Positions 13,761 through 24,516 of a DNA stretch of 64,000 nt are shown here, piece by piece; position 1 is the stretch's first letter, and every line of letters begins with the position of its first letter. The translations under genes were made by a program, and so were the position numbers. Under the pieces are notes generated by a model, which was not told where the DNA came from, did no database searches, and saw only the letters and a program-made list of their open reading frames with translations. Origin of the DNA: Psococerastis gibbosa (lineage: Eukaryota > Arthropoda > Insecta > Psocodea > Psocidae); NCBI GenBank assembly GCA_963971405.1, contig OZ020484.1:37656770-37720769 (forward strand). Reading direction: 5' to 3'.

Positions 13761-14043
13761 TTATCCCTTTCTTCCGCTAAGGTTTTGTCTTCTGCTAAAA
13801 GCTAAAAAGTGGTTTATTCCACCGCGCGCTAGCAGGCAGCAGCTTTCCCGCTGAAATTCAAAATAACTTGTGTTTTTAACAAAGAAGTTCTAATAAAATA
13901 ATAATATTTTTACAAATTAGTATTTTAAATAATAGTAGATCACCCAACACTGCGTAAAAATTAGGTTCTAGCTAGTTTCATTACCATAAATAGTTTGGGC
14001 TATTGAGTAGCCTACTACATGCCAAAGTTTTATGTTCCGATAA

Positions 14044-14427
14044 GGCGCCCATTCCATTGACCAGCTAGGGCTATTTCCAACAACGGTGACGTGGTAGCAG
14101 ACATTCAAGACTTAGGTAGCGTTTCCACCGACCTCGCATTGCATATTGCAAATGACATTGACGGAAATTAGAATTTTTCTTTTTATAGAAATCTATTAAA
14201 ATGTTTGTACTTAACATATCCCATGACGCCATTTTTTAATATTAGTTTGTTTGTTTGTGATTTTATTGTATGATCATTGATCAATTTCAACTATGGCATA
14301 GAGGAAAATAAACATTTCCGTCAATTCTGCAATGCGAGGTCGGTGGAAACGCCACCTAAGTCTTGAATGTCTGCTACCACGTCACCGTTGTTGGAAATAG
14401 CCCTAGCCGGTCAATGGAATGGGCACC
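14044..14427. mobile_element. Hairpin MITE, copy 4 (long type)
   Basis: Same architecture as copy 3, inverted relative to it. Its uninterrupted GTACTTAACATATCCC stretch (14208-14223) is the empty site for the element nested in copy 6. GTTCCGAT lies just outside both ends. Confidence 0.85.
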
Positions 14428-14640
14428 TTAGGTTCCGATCAAATCTATATTCTATATAAATATATTTATATATGTCCATGGATAAAATAAACTTAGTTAA
14501 TCAGCCATCTTTGTTTGTATTTTACTTTTTACTCAATCAATCAATCTTTGTCCATGACCCAGCAAGGTGGGATAGACGGCGTCCAAAACAAAACAAAATC
14601 TAGAACAGAAACAAAAAATTTCATGCGGAAGCATATGTTA

Positions 14641-15066
14641 GGCGCCCATTCCACATACGTACAACGTCAATGAAAATTATGAAATTGAAGGACATTTCAA
14701 TTCCTCATTGATGGGGGCCATTCCATGTTTTTCAAAAAATGACAATTTTCAATTGAAGCGTATGCGCCAAATTTTTGAAATTTGTTTCTTGAAATTGTAT
14801 TTGTTTTCTTCGTCGCCTTATTATTTAATCCTTATTATAATTTTTATACAGAAATGCTTTCTTTTTAGAGAAATCAATTAAAATAGTTGTTCTTGTCATA
14901 TCACAAGACGCCATTTTTTAATTTTAGATTGTTTGTTTCATTGTTTGTGATTTTACTCTATAATCAATTGATCATTGATCAATTTTAACACTGGCATAGA
15001 GTAAAATTGAAATGCCCTTCAATTTCATAATTTTCATTGACGTTGTACGTATGTGGAATAGGCACC
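14641..15066. mobile_element. Hairpin MITE, copy 5
   Basis: Ends GGCGCCCATTCCACATACG and its near-complement, with TTA on each side (14638-14640, 15067-15069). Inner arms carry GTACAACGTCAATGAAAATT; the middle contains a second ATTCCATG-type end, so a further insertion is likely. Confidence 0.7.
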
Positions 15067-15069
15067 TTA

Positions 15070-15593
15070 AGCGCCCATTCCATTGACCGGCTAGGGCTAT
15101 TTCCAACAACGGTGACGTGGTAGCAGACATTCAAGACTTATGTAGCGTTTCCAATGACCTCGCATTGCAGAATGCAAATGACATTGACGGAAATTAGAAT
15201 TTTCCTTTTTATAGAAATCTATTAAAATGTTTGTACTTAGGTGCCCATTCCACATACGTACAACGTCAATGAAAATTATGAAATTGAAGGTGGTAGCAGA
15301 ATTTTTAGTATGTCTTTAATGTCTGCTACCACCTTCAATTTCATAATTTTCATTGACGTTGTACGTATGTGGAATGGGCACCTTAACATATCCCATGACG
15401 CCATTTTTTAATATTAGTTTATTTGTTTGTGATTTTACTGTATGATCATTGATCAATTTTAACTATGGCATAGAGGAAAATAGGAAAATAAACATTTCCG
15501 TCAATTCTGCAATGCGAGGTCGGTGGAAACGCTACCTAAGTCTTGAATGTCTGCTGCCACGTCATCGTTGTTGGAAATAGCCCTAGCCGGTCA
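15070..15593. mobile_element. Hairpin MITE, copy 6 (long type), with a nested short hairpin and a cut right end
   Basis: Long-type arms flank a 143-bp insertion at 15240-15382. The right arm stops at CCGGTCA, where copy 7 begins directly, so about 17 terminal bases are missing. Confidence 0.8.
15240..15382. mobile_element. Short hairpin MITE nested in copy 6
   Basis: 143-bp near-perfect palindrome, ends GGTGCCCATTCCACATACG and complement. TTA flanks it on both sides (15237-15239, 15383-15385), and the empty site at 14211 in copy 4 has a single TTA, proving a 3-bp target duplication. Confidence 0.92.
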
Positions 15594-15948
15594 GGCGCCC
15601 ATTCCATTGACCGGCTAGGGCTATTTCCAAAACGGTGACGTGGTAGCAGACACTCAAGACTTGCAGATTGCAAGTGACATTGATGGAAATGTTTGTTTTT
15701 CTTTTTATAGAAATCTATTAAAATGTTTGTAATTAACATATCCCATGAAGCCATTTTTTAATTTTAGTTTGTTTGTTTGTGATTTTATTGTATGATCATT
15801 GATCAATTTTAACTATGGCATAGAGGAAAAAAAACATTTCGGTCAATTCTGCAATGCGAGGTCGGTGGAAACGCCACCTAAGTCTTGAGTGTCTGCTACC
15901 ACGTCACCGTTTTGGAAATAGCCCTAGCCGGTCAATGGAATGGGCACC
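15594..15948. mobile_element. Hairpin MITE, copy 7 (long type)
   Basis: 355 bp; GGCGCCCATTCC to GGAATGGGCACC. The arm core GTAGCAGACACTCAAGACTT differs by one base from the other copies. Part of the left inner arm is shortened. Confidence 0.8.
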
Positions 15949-15990
15949 ATATGAAATAATCAGGTCACGCGGTCAGGATCATGGAGCTAA

Positions 15991-16372
15991 GGTGCCCATT
16001 CCATTGACCGGCTATGGCTATTTCCAGCAACGGTGACGTGGTAGCAGACATTCAAGACTTAGGTGGCGTTTCCACTGACCTCGCATTGCAGAATTGACGG
16101 AAATATTTATTTTCCTCTATGCCATAGTTAAAATTGATCAATGATCCTACAGTAAAATCACAAACAAACAAACTAAAATTAAAAAATGGCTTCATGGGAT
16201 ATGTTAATTACAAACATTTTAATAGATTTCTATTAAAAAAAAACAAACATTTCCGTCAATGTCATTTGCAATCTGCAATGCGACGTCGGTGGAAACGTTA
16301 CCTAGTCTTCAATGTCTGCTACCACGTCATCGTTGTTGGAAATAGCCCTAGCCGGTCAATGGAATGGGCGCC
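15991..16372. mobile_element. Hairpin MITE, copy 8 (long type)
   Basis: 382 bp inserted into another repeat. TAA lies on both sides (15988-15990, 16373-16375), and the second copy of that repeat keeps the uninterrupted GGAGCTAATAAAAC site at 41595-41608, so the duplication is TAA. Confidence 0.9.
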
Positions 16373-16375
16373 TAA

Positions 16376-16790
16376 TAAAACTATGGAGCCACCATGTCGT
16401 ATTTCGGCTGTGCAGAAGGACTGAAGCCACGACCACGCCCCCTCATAAGTGCATTTTGGCGGGAAATTCAAATTTATAAGTTTTATTATATGTTTTCTTT
16501 ATAGTTTTCTTTGTTGTTTCATATATAATTATATTTATTATTTACATTTATTATATATATTGTTTAAAATTTAAATTCAAAGTACTGAAAGATCTGCATT
16601 AAAAAAATTTATTTTTATCTAAAAGTAGGGAATACTTTGCTAAAAATATTGTTTAAAATGTAAATTAAAAGTACTCCAAGTTCTGCATAAAAATATTGCT
16701 GGTTAGCTGGCATGATTTTCCGTTCGAAATAATCTTTAAATAATCAAATAAAAAATAAAATGTTAAGAGTGAACAGCCCGTAGGAAATTT
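16376..16790. repeat. Repeat C, right part (copy 1)
   Basis: Matches 41600-41985 from AATAAAACTATGGAGCC to AAAATAAAATGTTA, then ends AAGAGTGAACAGCCCGTAGG, the complement of ends seen near 29388, 41462 and 60254. It was entered by hairpin copy 8 on its left; the ISL2EU-like element starts just to its right. Confidence 0.6.
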
Positions 16791-17034
16791 TGGCAATGGG
16801 GTATACAGGCATTTTTTTGCCGTATTTAGAATGAAACTAGATTTTATTTTACATATAAATTGATATAAATTTCTTTTAAATTTATTCTTACTTGGGAGTA
16901 AAATTCATTTATAAATTTTGCTTTTAAGGCAGGGGCGGCCATATTTGAACGTCACCGTTCCCACCACCATAGTAAACAAAAACGGAAAACATAATATAAT
17001 CGTGTTTCTTTTTACTTGGTTTTCCTAATTTTAC

Positions 17035-20000
17035 ATGGCAACTGCGAAAACTAATTATAAGTACTGTGCTGTGCCTAACTGTACAAATACGACATTCAGT
17101 ACGCCACAAAAACTGTTTTTGCATATGCCTAATGATGGAAAAAGGCGAAGAGCATGGATCCAAGCCGCAAGACGCGATGAGGCTGTCAGTCCGAAGTCAA
17201 CTCTGTTTTTTTGTGAAGACCATTTCGAGGTAGGTTTGCGTTGATTTCTACTCTTTTTTCCAATGAAATTAGTATTCAGCCGTAATTTGCAGGCAGGTAA
17301 TTTCTCCGACTGATGTGGGGTCTATGATGCATGACTACATAAACAATATACGTATTATGGTAGGGCTATTCTGTGGAGGAGACTTCATATTGACTTATTG
17401 ATTATTGCTAGGTTATGAAATTTAAATGTTGCGGCCTTACAAGATTCAATCACTTTCTTCTGTCACTCTTAGCATAAGCGTAGATTTCTTTCGCTCACTA
17501 AATAGTGTAGCTCCCTAGCTCCTTCGATTTTTGCCGATACTGACACAGTTACAGTATATAACTGCGCAGCTCATTGTTGATTTGGACTTTATATTTTTAG
17601 TCGGTTACTGGCCAATCAGTGCTCGGTTCATTTACAGCATTTATATGGACCAGAGACCCACCGACCGCTTTCAACAAGCTGTCATTAATTATTAAAGTAG
17701 TAAAGTGGTTGTACTTCATTTTATATTAGATTGAACTTACTGACGTGTTTTTTTCTGTACCAGTTGGAAGAATGCATTGAAAATTTAACTTATGTTAAAT
17801 TAATGCACGGGCGAATGACTATAACCAAAACAGCGATGCCAACTAAATTTGAATGCCAGGGCAGGCGCATCAACAAGTTTTTGGAGCCGACAAGACTTTT
17901 ACTAGTGAAGAGGCGAAGGAAAGAACTTATAGCTTCGGCCGTAAATGCGCAAGTAGAAGCTCAAGCAGGGCCAAGTAATGACAATCAAAGCTGCGAAGAT
18001 AGTTTGCCTATTATTGAAGACCATGATAGCAATCGTAAGTAGAGTTTTCTATCATGTTGTTATGTTGCCTTCGCCTGGCAATCAGCATCTTCGCTGTCGA
18101 TGATCATGCGGTAAACTTCCCGAGATATGTGCAATTTAATTGTAGGGCATTTCTCCACTAACACATGAGGTTTAACACAGTCGACACAGTCATCGCCGTC
18201 CGCATCTTTTTTTCTTGCGGGAGGCAGACTGGGTGAGCCGAAATCTCTAAAATTCCATCAAGGCTCTTTACTATCATCATCATCATATCAATATTATAAA
18301 ATTGCGCGCAGGAGGCTTCCCCTGGGGAAAAAGTATGTGAAATGCGGCACGCCAGAATTAGTAGCGTTCACGAATTTTGATAGCAGTCGAGATTTTACAG
18401 TCTAATACTTATTTATAAAACTCCAAGCTCCGCCAGACAGCGACATGTTGCTCTCGTTCTAGGCGGGGGGCAGCTGGTCTCCCCTGCCCTCTCCTGTGGA
18501 CGCCCATGGACATAATGTGTATTTAAACTGCGTTTATTTTTTACATTTTCCTGGTTTATGGTGACCCCATGTAAACACAGGAATTACGGAGTATTAATGT
18601 AGTTTATGTAAAAATACCAATGTGCGACACATGACGGTTTCTCTAAAAATAATAAAAATCTATATCTGAAAATATTGTATAGTAGACGTTCCGTGTAATG
18701 TGTGAGCCACTGTGAATCTTATATTGTGTTTTAAAATTTACTGTATACCTGTACATGGTTTTTTTTTGTTTCAGTTTTTTCAAATGACAAGTGCACGCAA
18801 ACTATGCAGGCAGCTGCCGTAACTAGCCGAGCTGTGCAAGTGACGCCACAGTACACGACTGTCAGTTGCTCACCAATTAAATCTGCAACTACCAGTCGCG
18901 GTACTACAAAAACCCCGGAGAAACTGGAGAGGGGGTCCGGCCGCAAATTTTCGGCCTGTAGTTTTCTAAATTCAAGCAGTGAAGATAGTGATGACAGCGA
19001 TTTCGCAATTGACGATGTCGTCGAGCTGAAGGAGCTGTCTGCTCGCAGGATGAAGTTAATAATTCAGGCTAGGCCAAAGAAATATTTAGGCATTCCTGCG
19101 AGCTGCATTTTCGTGTTTGAAATGCTGACAAAAGATGCCCCCTGCCGCAATGTGGCGATAGTCTTGCAGCGAATAAAACTCTGCAGGACCTTCGATGAAA
19201 TAGGGGACGACTTCGGAATTACCCAACAGCACGCCAGTACTGTTTTTAAGCAGACATTGCCTTACGTCCATTCAAACCTGAAGTCGCTTATACATTGGCC
19301 CCCTAAACCTACAATACTTGCCAACTTACCAATTGCATTTAGGGCCAATTACCGGGAAGTAGTGTGCATATTGGACGCATTCGAAATTGAAATCCAAAAG
19401 CCAAGCAATCCCATCCTGCAGTCAGCCACTTGGTCGCAATATAAAAAATGCAATACAATTAAGTACATAGTGGGTGTTACTCCCGATGGACTAGTCTCAT
19501 GGTGTTCGAAGGGATATGGAGGTCGGACTGAAGACACGCACATAGTGACCGAGTCTGATTTTCTACATCACCTTCCGATGGACAGTTTAGTCATGACTGA
19601 TCGTGGGTTCAAAACACTTGAACCATTCCTTTTGAGAAAAAATTGTCGGCTTGTGCGACCGCCAAGTGTTTTTCTTACAAGTGGTACAGTCATGACTAAG
19701 AAAGAAGTCATAGAGACGAAGCAAATACGAGGGCGGATTGAAAAGTCCGTAGAAAATCCGAGGGATGGCGCCACTCGTCAAGGCCAAATATCACCTCATT
19801 TAGCGAACTGTCTGATCGGAACTCAGTCAAAGTTTGAGCGTTATTCGATCATAATTGACATCACAGTGATTTTTTAAGTTCGGGGAGTTGCAGGTAATTG
19901 TGAGCAATGGATGAAAAAGAATTTCGAGTCGTTATTAAGCATTATTTTTTAAAGAAGAAGAATGTGCAAGAAACGAAAAAAAGCCTTGATAAACATTATG

Positions 20001-21184
20001 GGGAGTCTGCTCCGTCAATTAAAACTGTTTATAAGTGGTTCTCAAATTTTCGTACTGGGCATATGGGCACAGAAGACGCCGAACGCTCTGGGCGGCCTTC
20101 TGACGTCACTACGGCAGAAACTGTAAAAAAAATCAGTGATTTAGTGCTAGGAGAGCGTCGAATGAAACTGCGAGAGGTAGCTGACATTGTGGGGATCTCG
20201 AGCGAAAGGGTTCACAATATATTACATAATCACCTTAAAATGAGAAAATTGTCAGCAAGATGGGTGCCGCGACTGCTGACAGCTGAACAAAAACACCGTC
20301 GCGCCGAGCTTTGTGCAGAGAATTTAAAGCTGTTTCAACGAGCCCCCAAAGAATTTCTTCGTCGTTTTATAACGGTAGATGAAACTTGGGTTCATTTTTA
20401 CACCCCAGAAACGAAGCAGCAGTCTAAGCAGTGGGTAGCCAGTGGAGAACGTGCCCCGAAGAAGGCAAAGACCGTCCAGTCAGCAGGCAAGGTCATGGCC
20501 ACCATTTTTTGGGACGCAAGAGGTGTCATTTTCGTAGATTATTTAGAAAAAGGAAAAACGATTACCGGCACCTACTACGCATCCCTTCTTGACCGCCTTA
20601 AAGCAGAAATTCAAACTGTGCGCCCCCATTTAGCAAAAAAGAAAATTCTTTTTCATCATGACAATGCGCCGGCTCATACCGCAGTGTTGGTGACCTCTAA
20701 AATTCAGGAATTAAAGTTCGAACTATTGCGCCACCCTCCTTATTCCCCTGACCTGGCACCGTCCGATTATTTTCTGTTTCCCAATATGAAGAAATGGCTT
20801 GGAGGGAAAAGATTTGGCTCAAATGAGGAAGTAATGCGCGAAACAACCGAATATTTTGCAGGGCTCACGGAAGATTATTTTCTGGGTGGAATAAAAAAAC
20901 TTGAGGGAAGATGGACCACCTGCATTGAGCGACAAGGGGACTATGTTGAAAAGTAGTAGTAAGCATTGTTAATACATTGTACCAGTTTAGAGTTTCTACG
21001 GACTTTTCAATCCACCCTCGTAGCTGCCCTCCGTATACACGTTGAGCGAGTTATAGAGCGCATTCGCGAGGAGAAGTTGTTGTCTATGCATTCGTGTGTG
21101 AATTTAAAATTTTTACCTATGCTGGATATGGCAGTGGAATGTGCATTAGGGCTTGTAAATTTACAGGGAAAATTAATTAAGTAA
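17035..21184 (+). CDS. THAP-domain DDE (Tnp_4/IS5-type) transposase, interrupted by a mariner
   Basis: Three exons: 17035-17229, 17764-18034, 18775-21184 (the last containing the mariner). Exon 1 is a THAP zinc finger (YKYCAVPNC, then CEDHFE); exon 2 continues it with the usual MHGRM and AMPTKFECQ features and a basic tail. Exon 3 has a helix-turn-helix (FDEIGDDFGITQQHASTVF) and a DDE_Tnp_4-type core with Asp in CILDAFE and LVMTDRGF. The third acidic residue, Glu in RIHVERVIERI, lies beyond the mariner, whose TA-flanked insertion after base 19727 separates it from the rest; the original frame resumes at 21023 and runs to a stop at 21182. The gene thus looks otherwise intact but is currently disabled. 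Confidence 0.82.
19728..21020 (+). mobile_element. Complete mariner element
   Basis: 1,293 bp with about 28-bp inverted ends, starting CGAGGGCGGATTGAAAAGTC at 19728 and ending with the complement at 21020; one mismatch was noticed. Target duplication TA at 19726-19727 and 21021-21022. It holds one uninterrupted transposase reading frame. The near-identical ends and open frame point to a recent, possibly still mobile copy. Confidence 0.95.
19907..20956 (+). CDS. Mariner transposase (DD34D), intact
   Basis: 349 residues, the usual mariner length. An N-terminal helix-turn-helix pair (FRVVIKHYFLKKKN; LREVADIVGISSERVHNIL) binds the inverted ends, followed by the WVPRLLT linker. The catalytic core has Asp in ITVDETW, Asp in HHDNAPAH and Asp in YSPDLAPSDYFLFP, the third acidic residue being Asp as in mariner rather than Glu as in Tc1. 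As recalled, the sequence is closest to the irritans group (Himar-like). No stop or frameshift is visible. It cuts and pastes its own element at TA sites and is nested in the ISL2EU-like transposase. Confidence 0.95.
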   Translation: MDEKEFRVVIKHYFLKKKNVQETKKSLDKHYGESAPSIKTVYKWFSNFRTGHMGTEDAERSGRPSDVTTAETVKKISDLVLGERRMKLREVADIVGISSERVHNILHNHLKMRKLSARWVPRLLTAEQKHRRAELCAENLKLFQRAPKEFLRRFITVDETWVHFYTPETKQQSKQWVASGERAPKKAKTVQSAGKVMATIFWDARGVIFVDYLEKGKTITGTYYASLLDRLKAEIQTVRPHLAKKKILFHHDNAPAHTAVLVTSKIQELKFELLRHPPYSPDLAPSDYFLFPNMKKWLGGKRFGSNEEVMRETTEYFAGLTEDYFLGGIKKLEGRWTTCIERQGDYVEK

Positions 21185-21640
21185 CATTACGACTTTGATT
21201 TGATTATCACAAGATTTACTAAATTCTGTGTTAAGGCCGGAAGAACCGGCACACACGAAACACTCTTGTGTTCCAAAAAATGGCGACTATGAACTTTTAC
21301 TTATTAAATTATTTTTACTTTGACTGGACATCATCATGAAATCGTTGATTTGTCGTAAAAAGTGTAGATTACCATTATCGTATATAATAATACAGGCTTT
21401 CAGTGATATTTTAATTCATTCCTCTGCGACCAATATTAACTGAGATATGAATTATATAAGGTTTCAATCGGCCGCTATCTTGTAACTAAATAGTGGATTT
21501 AGCTGGTTAAAGAACTCGATCAAGACATTTTTGAAGTTCATCAAAATCGGATAATATTTACGGAAGTTGGAGTGTTTCCTAAAATCGATATACATACATA
21601 AACACATACTGTACATACGTATATACAGTATATATGTATA

Positions 21641-21950
21641 AAGCTGGCCATTGACAAGGCCTCCAAACGGACTCGCGCCAAGCCAAATGGCGTGTCCTGT
21701 TCCATTTGGCGTTAGCGCCATTTAGAGGGGTCATTCACGACTACGCTGAACCAGTCGCTTTAAATCTTTCAAATTGTACAGTGTAAAAGTACCTCTTCCA
21801 TATCGTAACACTATACAATTTGAAAGATTTGGAGCTACTGGTTCAGCGTAGTCATGAATGACCCCTCTAAATGGCGCTAACGCAAAATGGAACATGACGC
21901 GCCATTTGGCTTGCGCGATTCCATTTGGAGCCCTCGTGTATGGCCAGCTT
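21641..21950. mobile_element. Foldback MITE, 310 bp
   Basis: Long inverted arms begin AAGCTGGCCAT at 21641 and end with the complement at 21950. Inner arm blocks such as TTTAGAGGGGTCATTCA and TTCAGCGTAGTC pair across the element. It carries no gene and lies between the two ISL2EU-type genes. Confidence 0.75.
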
Positions 21951-22613
21951 AACATTTTGAAAAGAGGGTGGTTTTAGGCTCAGGGGGTCATGAAATGAAA
22001 AGTCGTGAAGAAATTTTCCGAGAGTCGAACATTGGTAGATGGTAGATCTCAATAGGTACATGAATCTGCCTTTAAGCTGAAAATATAAAGGTGTTTTGTT
22101 CAGCTGCTATTTATCCGCCCCTGGGTCCAGTGCAATTTGTTTTGAATTATGGCGGTTGGCTGTTGCTGTGCAGGAGAATCCGGGCTAATAGGCCGTGGTC
22201 GATTTGAAAGTATGCTTCCAAACGTTTCGTCAACAACAACAGTGGCACTATGTACTACACTTCTAAGATTGTATCGTGGGGGTACCGTAGGAACTGACTG
22301 ACAGACTGGTGCAGGTATGGATCGGCGCGCAAGCGCTCTCGTGTCTGCTTGGCTAGTTGGCGTCATTCTCTGTTTTGTTGTTTTATTTACTTTTAACCTA
22401 CCCCCGACTACATAGGAAAGCCATAGAAATCTATAAACATCCGCAAAACTTTAATAGAACGGAAGAAGGATTAAAACACTACCGAGTCAATCAGACACGA
22501 GAGCGCCTGCGCACCAATTCAGACCTGCTCGGTGGGCCCTCTAACTGTAGCCTACGTCTTCAATTCCTTAGGGACACCTGAAAACTATGACACTACCTAT
22601 AGAAGTATTGTTA

Positions 22614-23583
22614 TACAGGGTGCCCCAGACCATCCGTCCACCTACTTTTTCTCGAAAACGAATGACGTCAGAGGTCTGATTTTTTTTTAAATCATTACAA
22701 AATGGGGGTTGATGCATTTCTGGAAATTAGTTTGGAATTTTTTGGGGACCTGGAAGGGGGGTTTGGGGGGTCCGTATGCTGTTCCTCGAAATAATGAGAA
22801 CAATTTTTTGTTTGTCATTGTTAAGTTGAAGTCATGAGCTTTCATTTGAGATGTCACTTGCCATGCTTCGGGTGACCTATTCCCAACCTCCCCCCCTCCC
22901 CATTGAGGCGCAGGTTCAGGCACTAACATTTGTGTATCATTGTCAAGCTGAAGTCATGAGCTTTTATTTGAGGTGTCACTTGCCATGCTTTAGGTGACCC
23001 ATTCCCACCCTTCGCCCCTCTCCCCGTTCAAGCGCAGGTTCAGGTACGATTTGTATAGTTAACTTGACATTTCTTGTAATAAGCTTTCATTTAAGGTACA
23101 ACATGCCATATGATATTTTAGAGAAATTTAATCTCAAACTTTAGCTGTTTACTGTACCTGAACTGAAAAACTCAGGTACACCAAGGTAAGATTATCAAGT
23201 ACTCCTATTTTTTCTTTACCAGAAAATTTGATTTAGACTTTTAGCATTCAGCACACTAATAGCCCACAGGTACCCAATGTTTGACTTTTAAAGACCTCCT
23301 GTACCTGAACCTGTAGGGATACAATCAAAATTTTTGCAAATTATGAATGAACACTTTATAAGCCTTCAACTGATGTACAATTTGACATACCTTTACATTT
23401 GATTATTCCGAGGAACAGCATACGGACCCCCCAAACCCCCCCTTCCAGGTCCCCAAAAAATTCCAAACTAATTTCCAGAAATGCATCAACCCCCACTTTG
23501 TAATGATAAAAAAAAATTCAGACCTCTGACGTCATTTGTTTTCGAGAAAAAGTAGGTGGTCGGATGGTCTGGGGCACCCTGTA
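22614..23583. mobile_element. Foldback element, about 970 bp, with roughly 190-bp inverted arms
   Basis: The left arm starts TACAGGGTGCCCCAGACC at 22614; the right arm ends with the complement at 23583 and stays nearly identical for about 190 bases (to the CATACGGACC block). Both ends are bordered by TA. The interior has AT-rich repeats with GGTACA/TGTACC-type motifs and no coding sequence. A single related end (TACAGGGTGTTCCAGACCA) is at about 27999. Confidence 0.75.
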
Positions 23584-24144
23584 TATGCAGCCTCACCGTA
23601 TTTTCTTACGGAACATTGCCTATAAAATTAGTTTATATTGTAGCTTATAACAAGAATGGTTTTTTCCATTTATTGCATATTTACTGTGATATACTGTACC
23701 CCTGAATAAAAAACTACTTCTAGTACTAAGTGGTCTCCATTTTTTGCTTGATATGCAATTCCTCATGAAATATCTAACTTGCAACAATAAACGAAGCGTC
23801 ATAAAGCAGAAACAATGTTCCTCTTCATTCTGATATGTAGTATGTGACCATGATTCACACCAATTGGCCACAGTTTTGAAACTCCTTCAACGTGACGCCC
23901 CCAGAGACCATTATTTTTTTTACAAATGAAGTTTCAAAACTGTGGCCGATCTGTGTCAGTGACGGCAGCATATTGTGCATCAAAGCGTGGAGAATTATTT
24001 CCTCCAGTTAATGACACTTTATTTCTTTGTTCTCATTGAACAGGTGTTGTAAAACTGGTTCCGCAAGCACCGGTTAGCAAGGCACATGCCCAGACTCTGG
24101 CCAATGGCAATCACAAACCCGGCCCTAGCGTGGACAATCCCATA

Positions 24145-24262
24145 GGCGGGGTTTCCACATACGTCAATGTTAAATATGGTGGTAGCAGACATTTTTAGTA
24201 TGTCTTTAATGTCTGCTAAAACGTCAATACCACATTTACCATTGACATGTGGAAACCCCGCC
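24145..24262. mobile_element. Hairpin MITE, copy 9 (short type)
   Basis: 118 bp; ends GGCGGGGTTTCCACATACG and complement, flanked by ATA (24142-24144, 24263-24265). The centre reads GTAGCAGACATTTTTAGTAT then ATGTCTGCTA. It lies downstream of the SWIM-YqaJ stop codon. Confidence 0.85.
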
Positions 24263-24516
24263 ATATAATGTGCTCCACAGTTTCCAGCTGATCGCACGAT
24301 ATATATTGGAATAGATCGATTGACTTATGGGAGAGAGCACTGGCTGAGTGAATTTGTGTAGGTGGCAGTAGACAAAAAAAAATGGCGGCCCAGTTATAAG
24401 GATTTGAAAACCACGTCAAAACAATGTAAATAAATAAACAAAACAACTATTGGGATCACAAAGCATTTAACCATTATCAATCGAAGGTACAATCGCTGAT
24501 TCCCCTCCGAAGCAAA

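Noticed and set aside
14034-14439. GTTCCGAT on both sides of hairpin copy 4 taken as an 8-bp target duplication
   Set aside because: Two empty sites show 3-bp duplications for this family; two extra bases also lie between the right end and the motif. A pre-existing short repeat is more likely.
13156-16372. Repeat cluster considered as a CRISPR array or satellite
   Set aside because: Units are palindromes of unequal length with 3-bp duplications and nested insertions, not equal repeats with spacers or a tandem period.
13400-16424. Short open frames inside the hairpin elements
   Set aside because: They repeat in each copy because the elements are copies; arms are non-coding and frames differ between strands.
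22100-22366. Minus-strand frame with RYNLRS considered as a gene
   Set aside because: Short, no start or splice support, and resembles a dispersed fragment also faintly seen near 11.7 kb; possibly retroelement debris.
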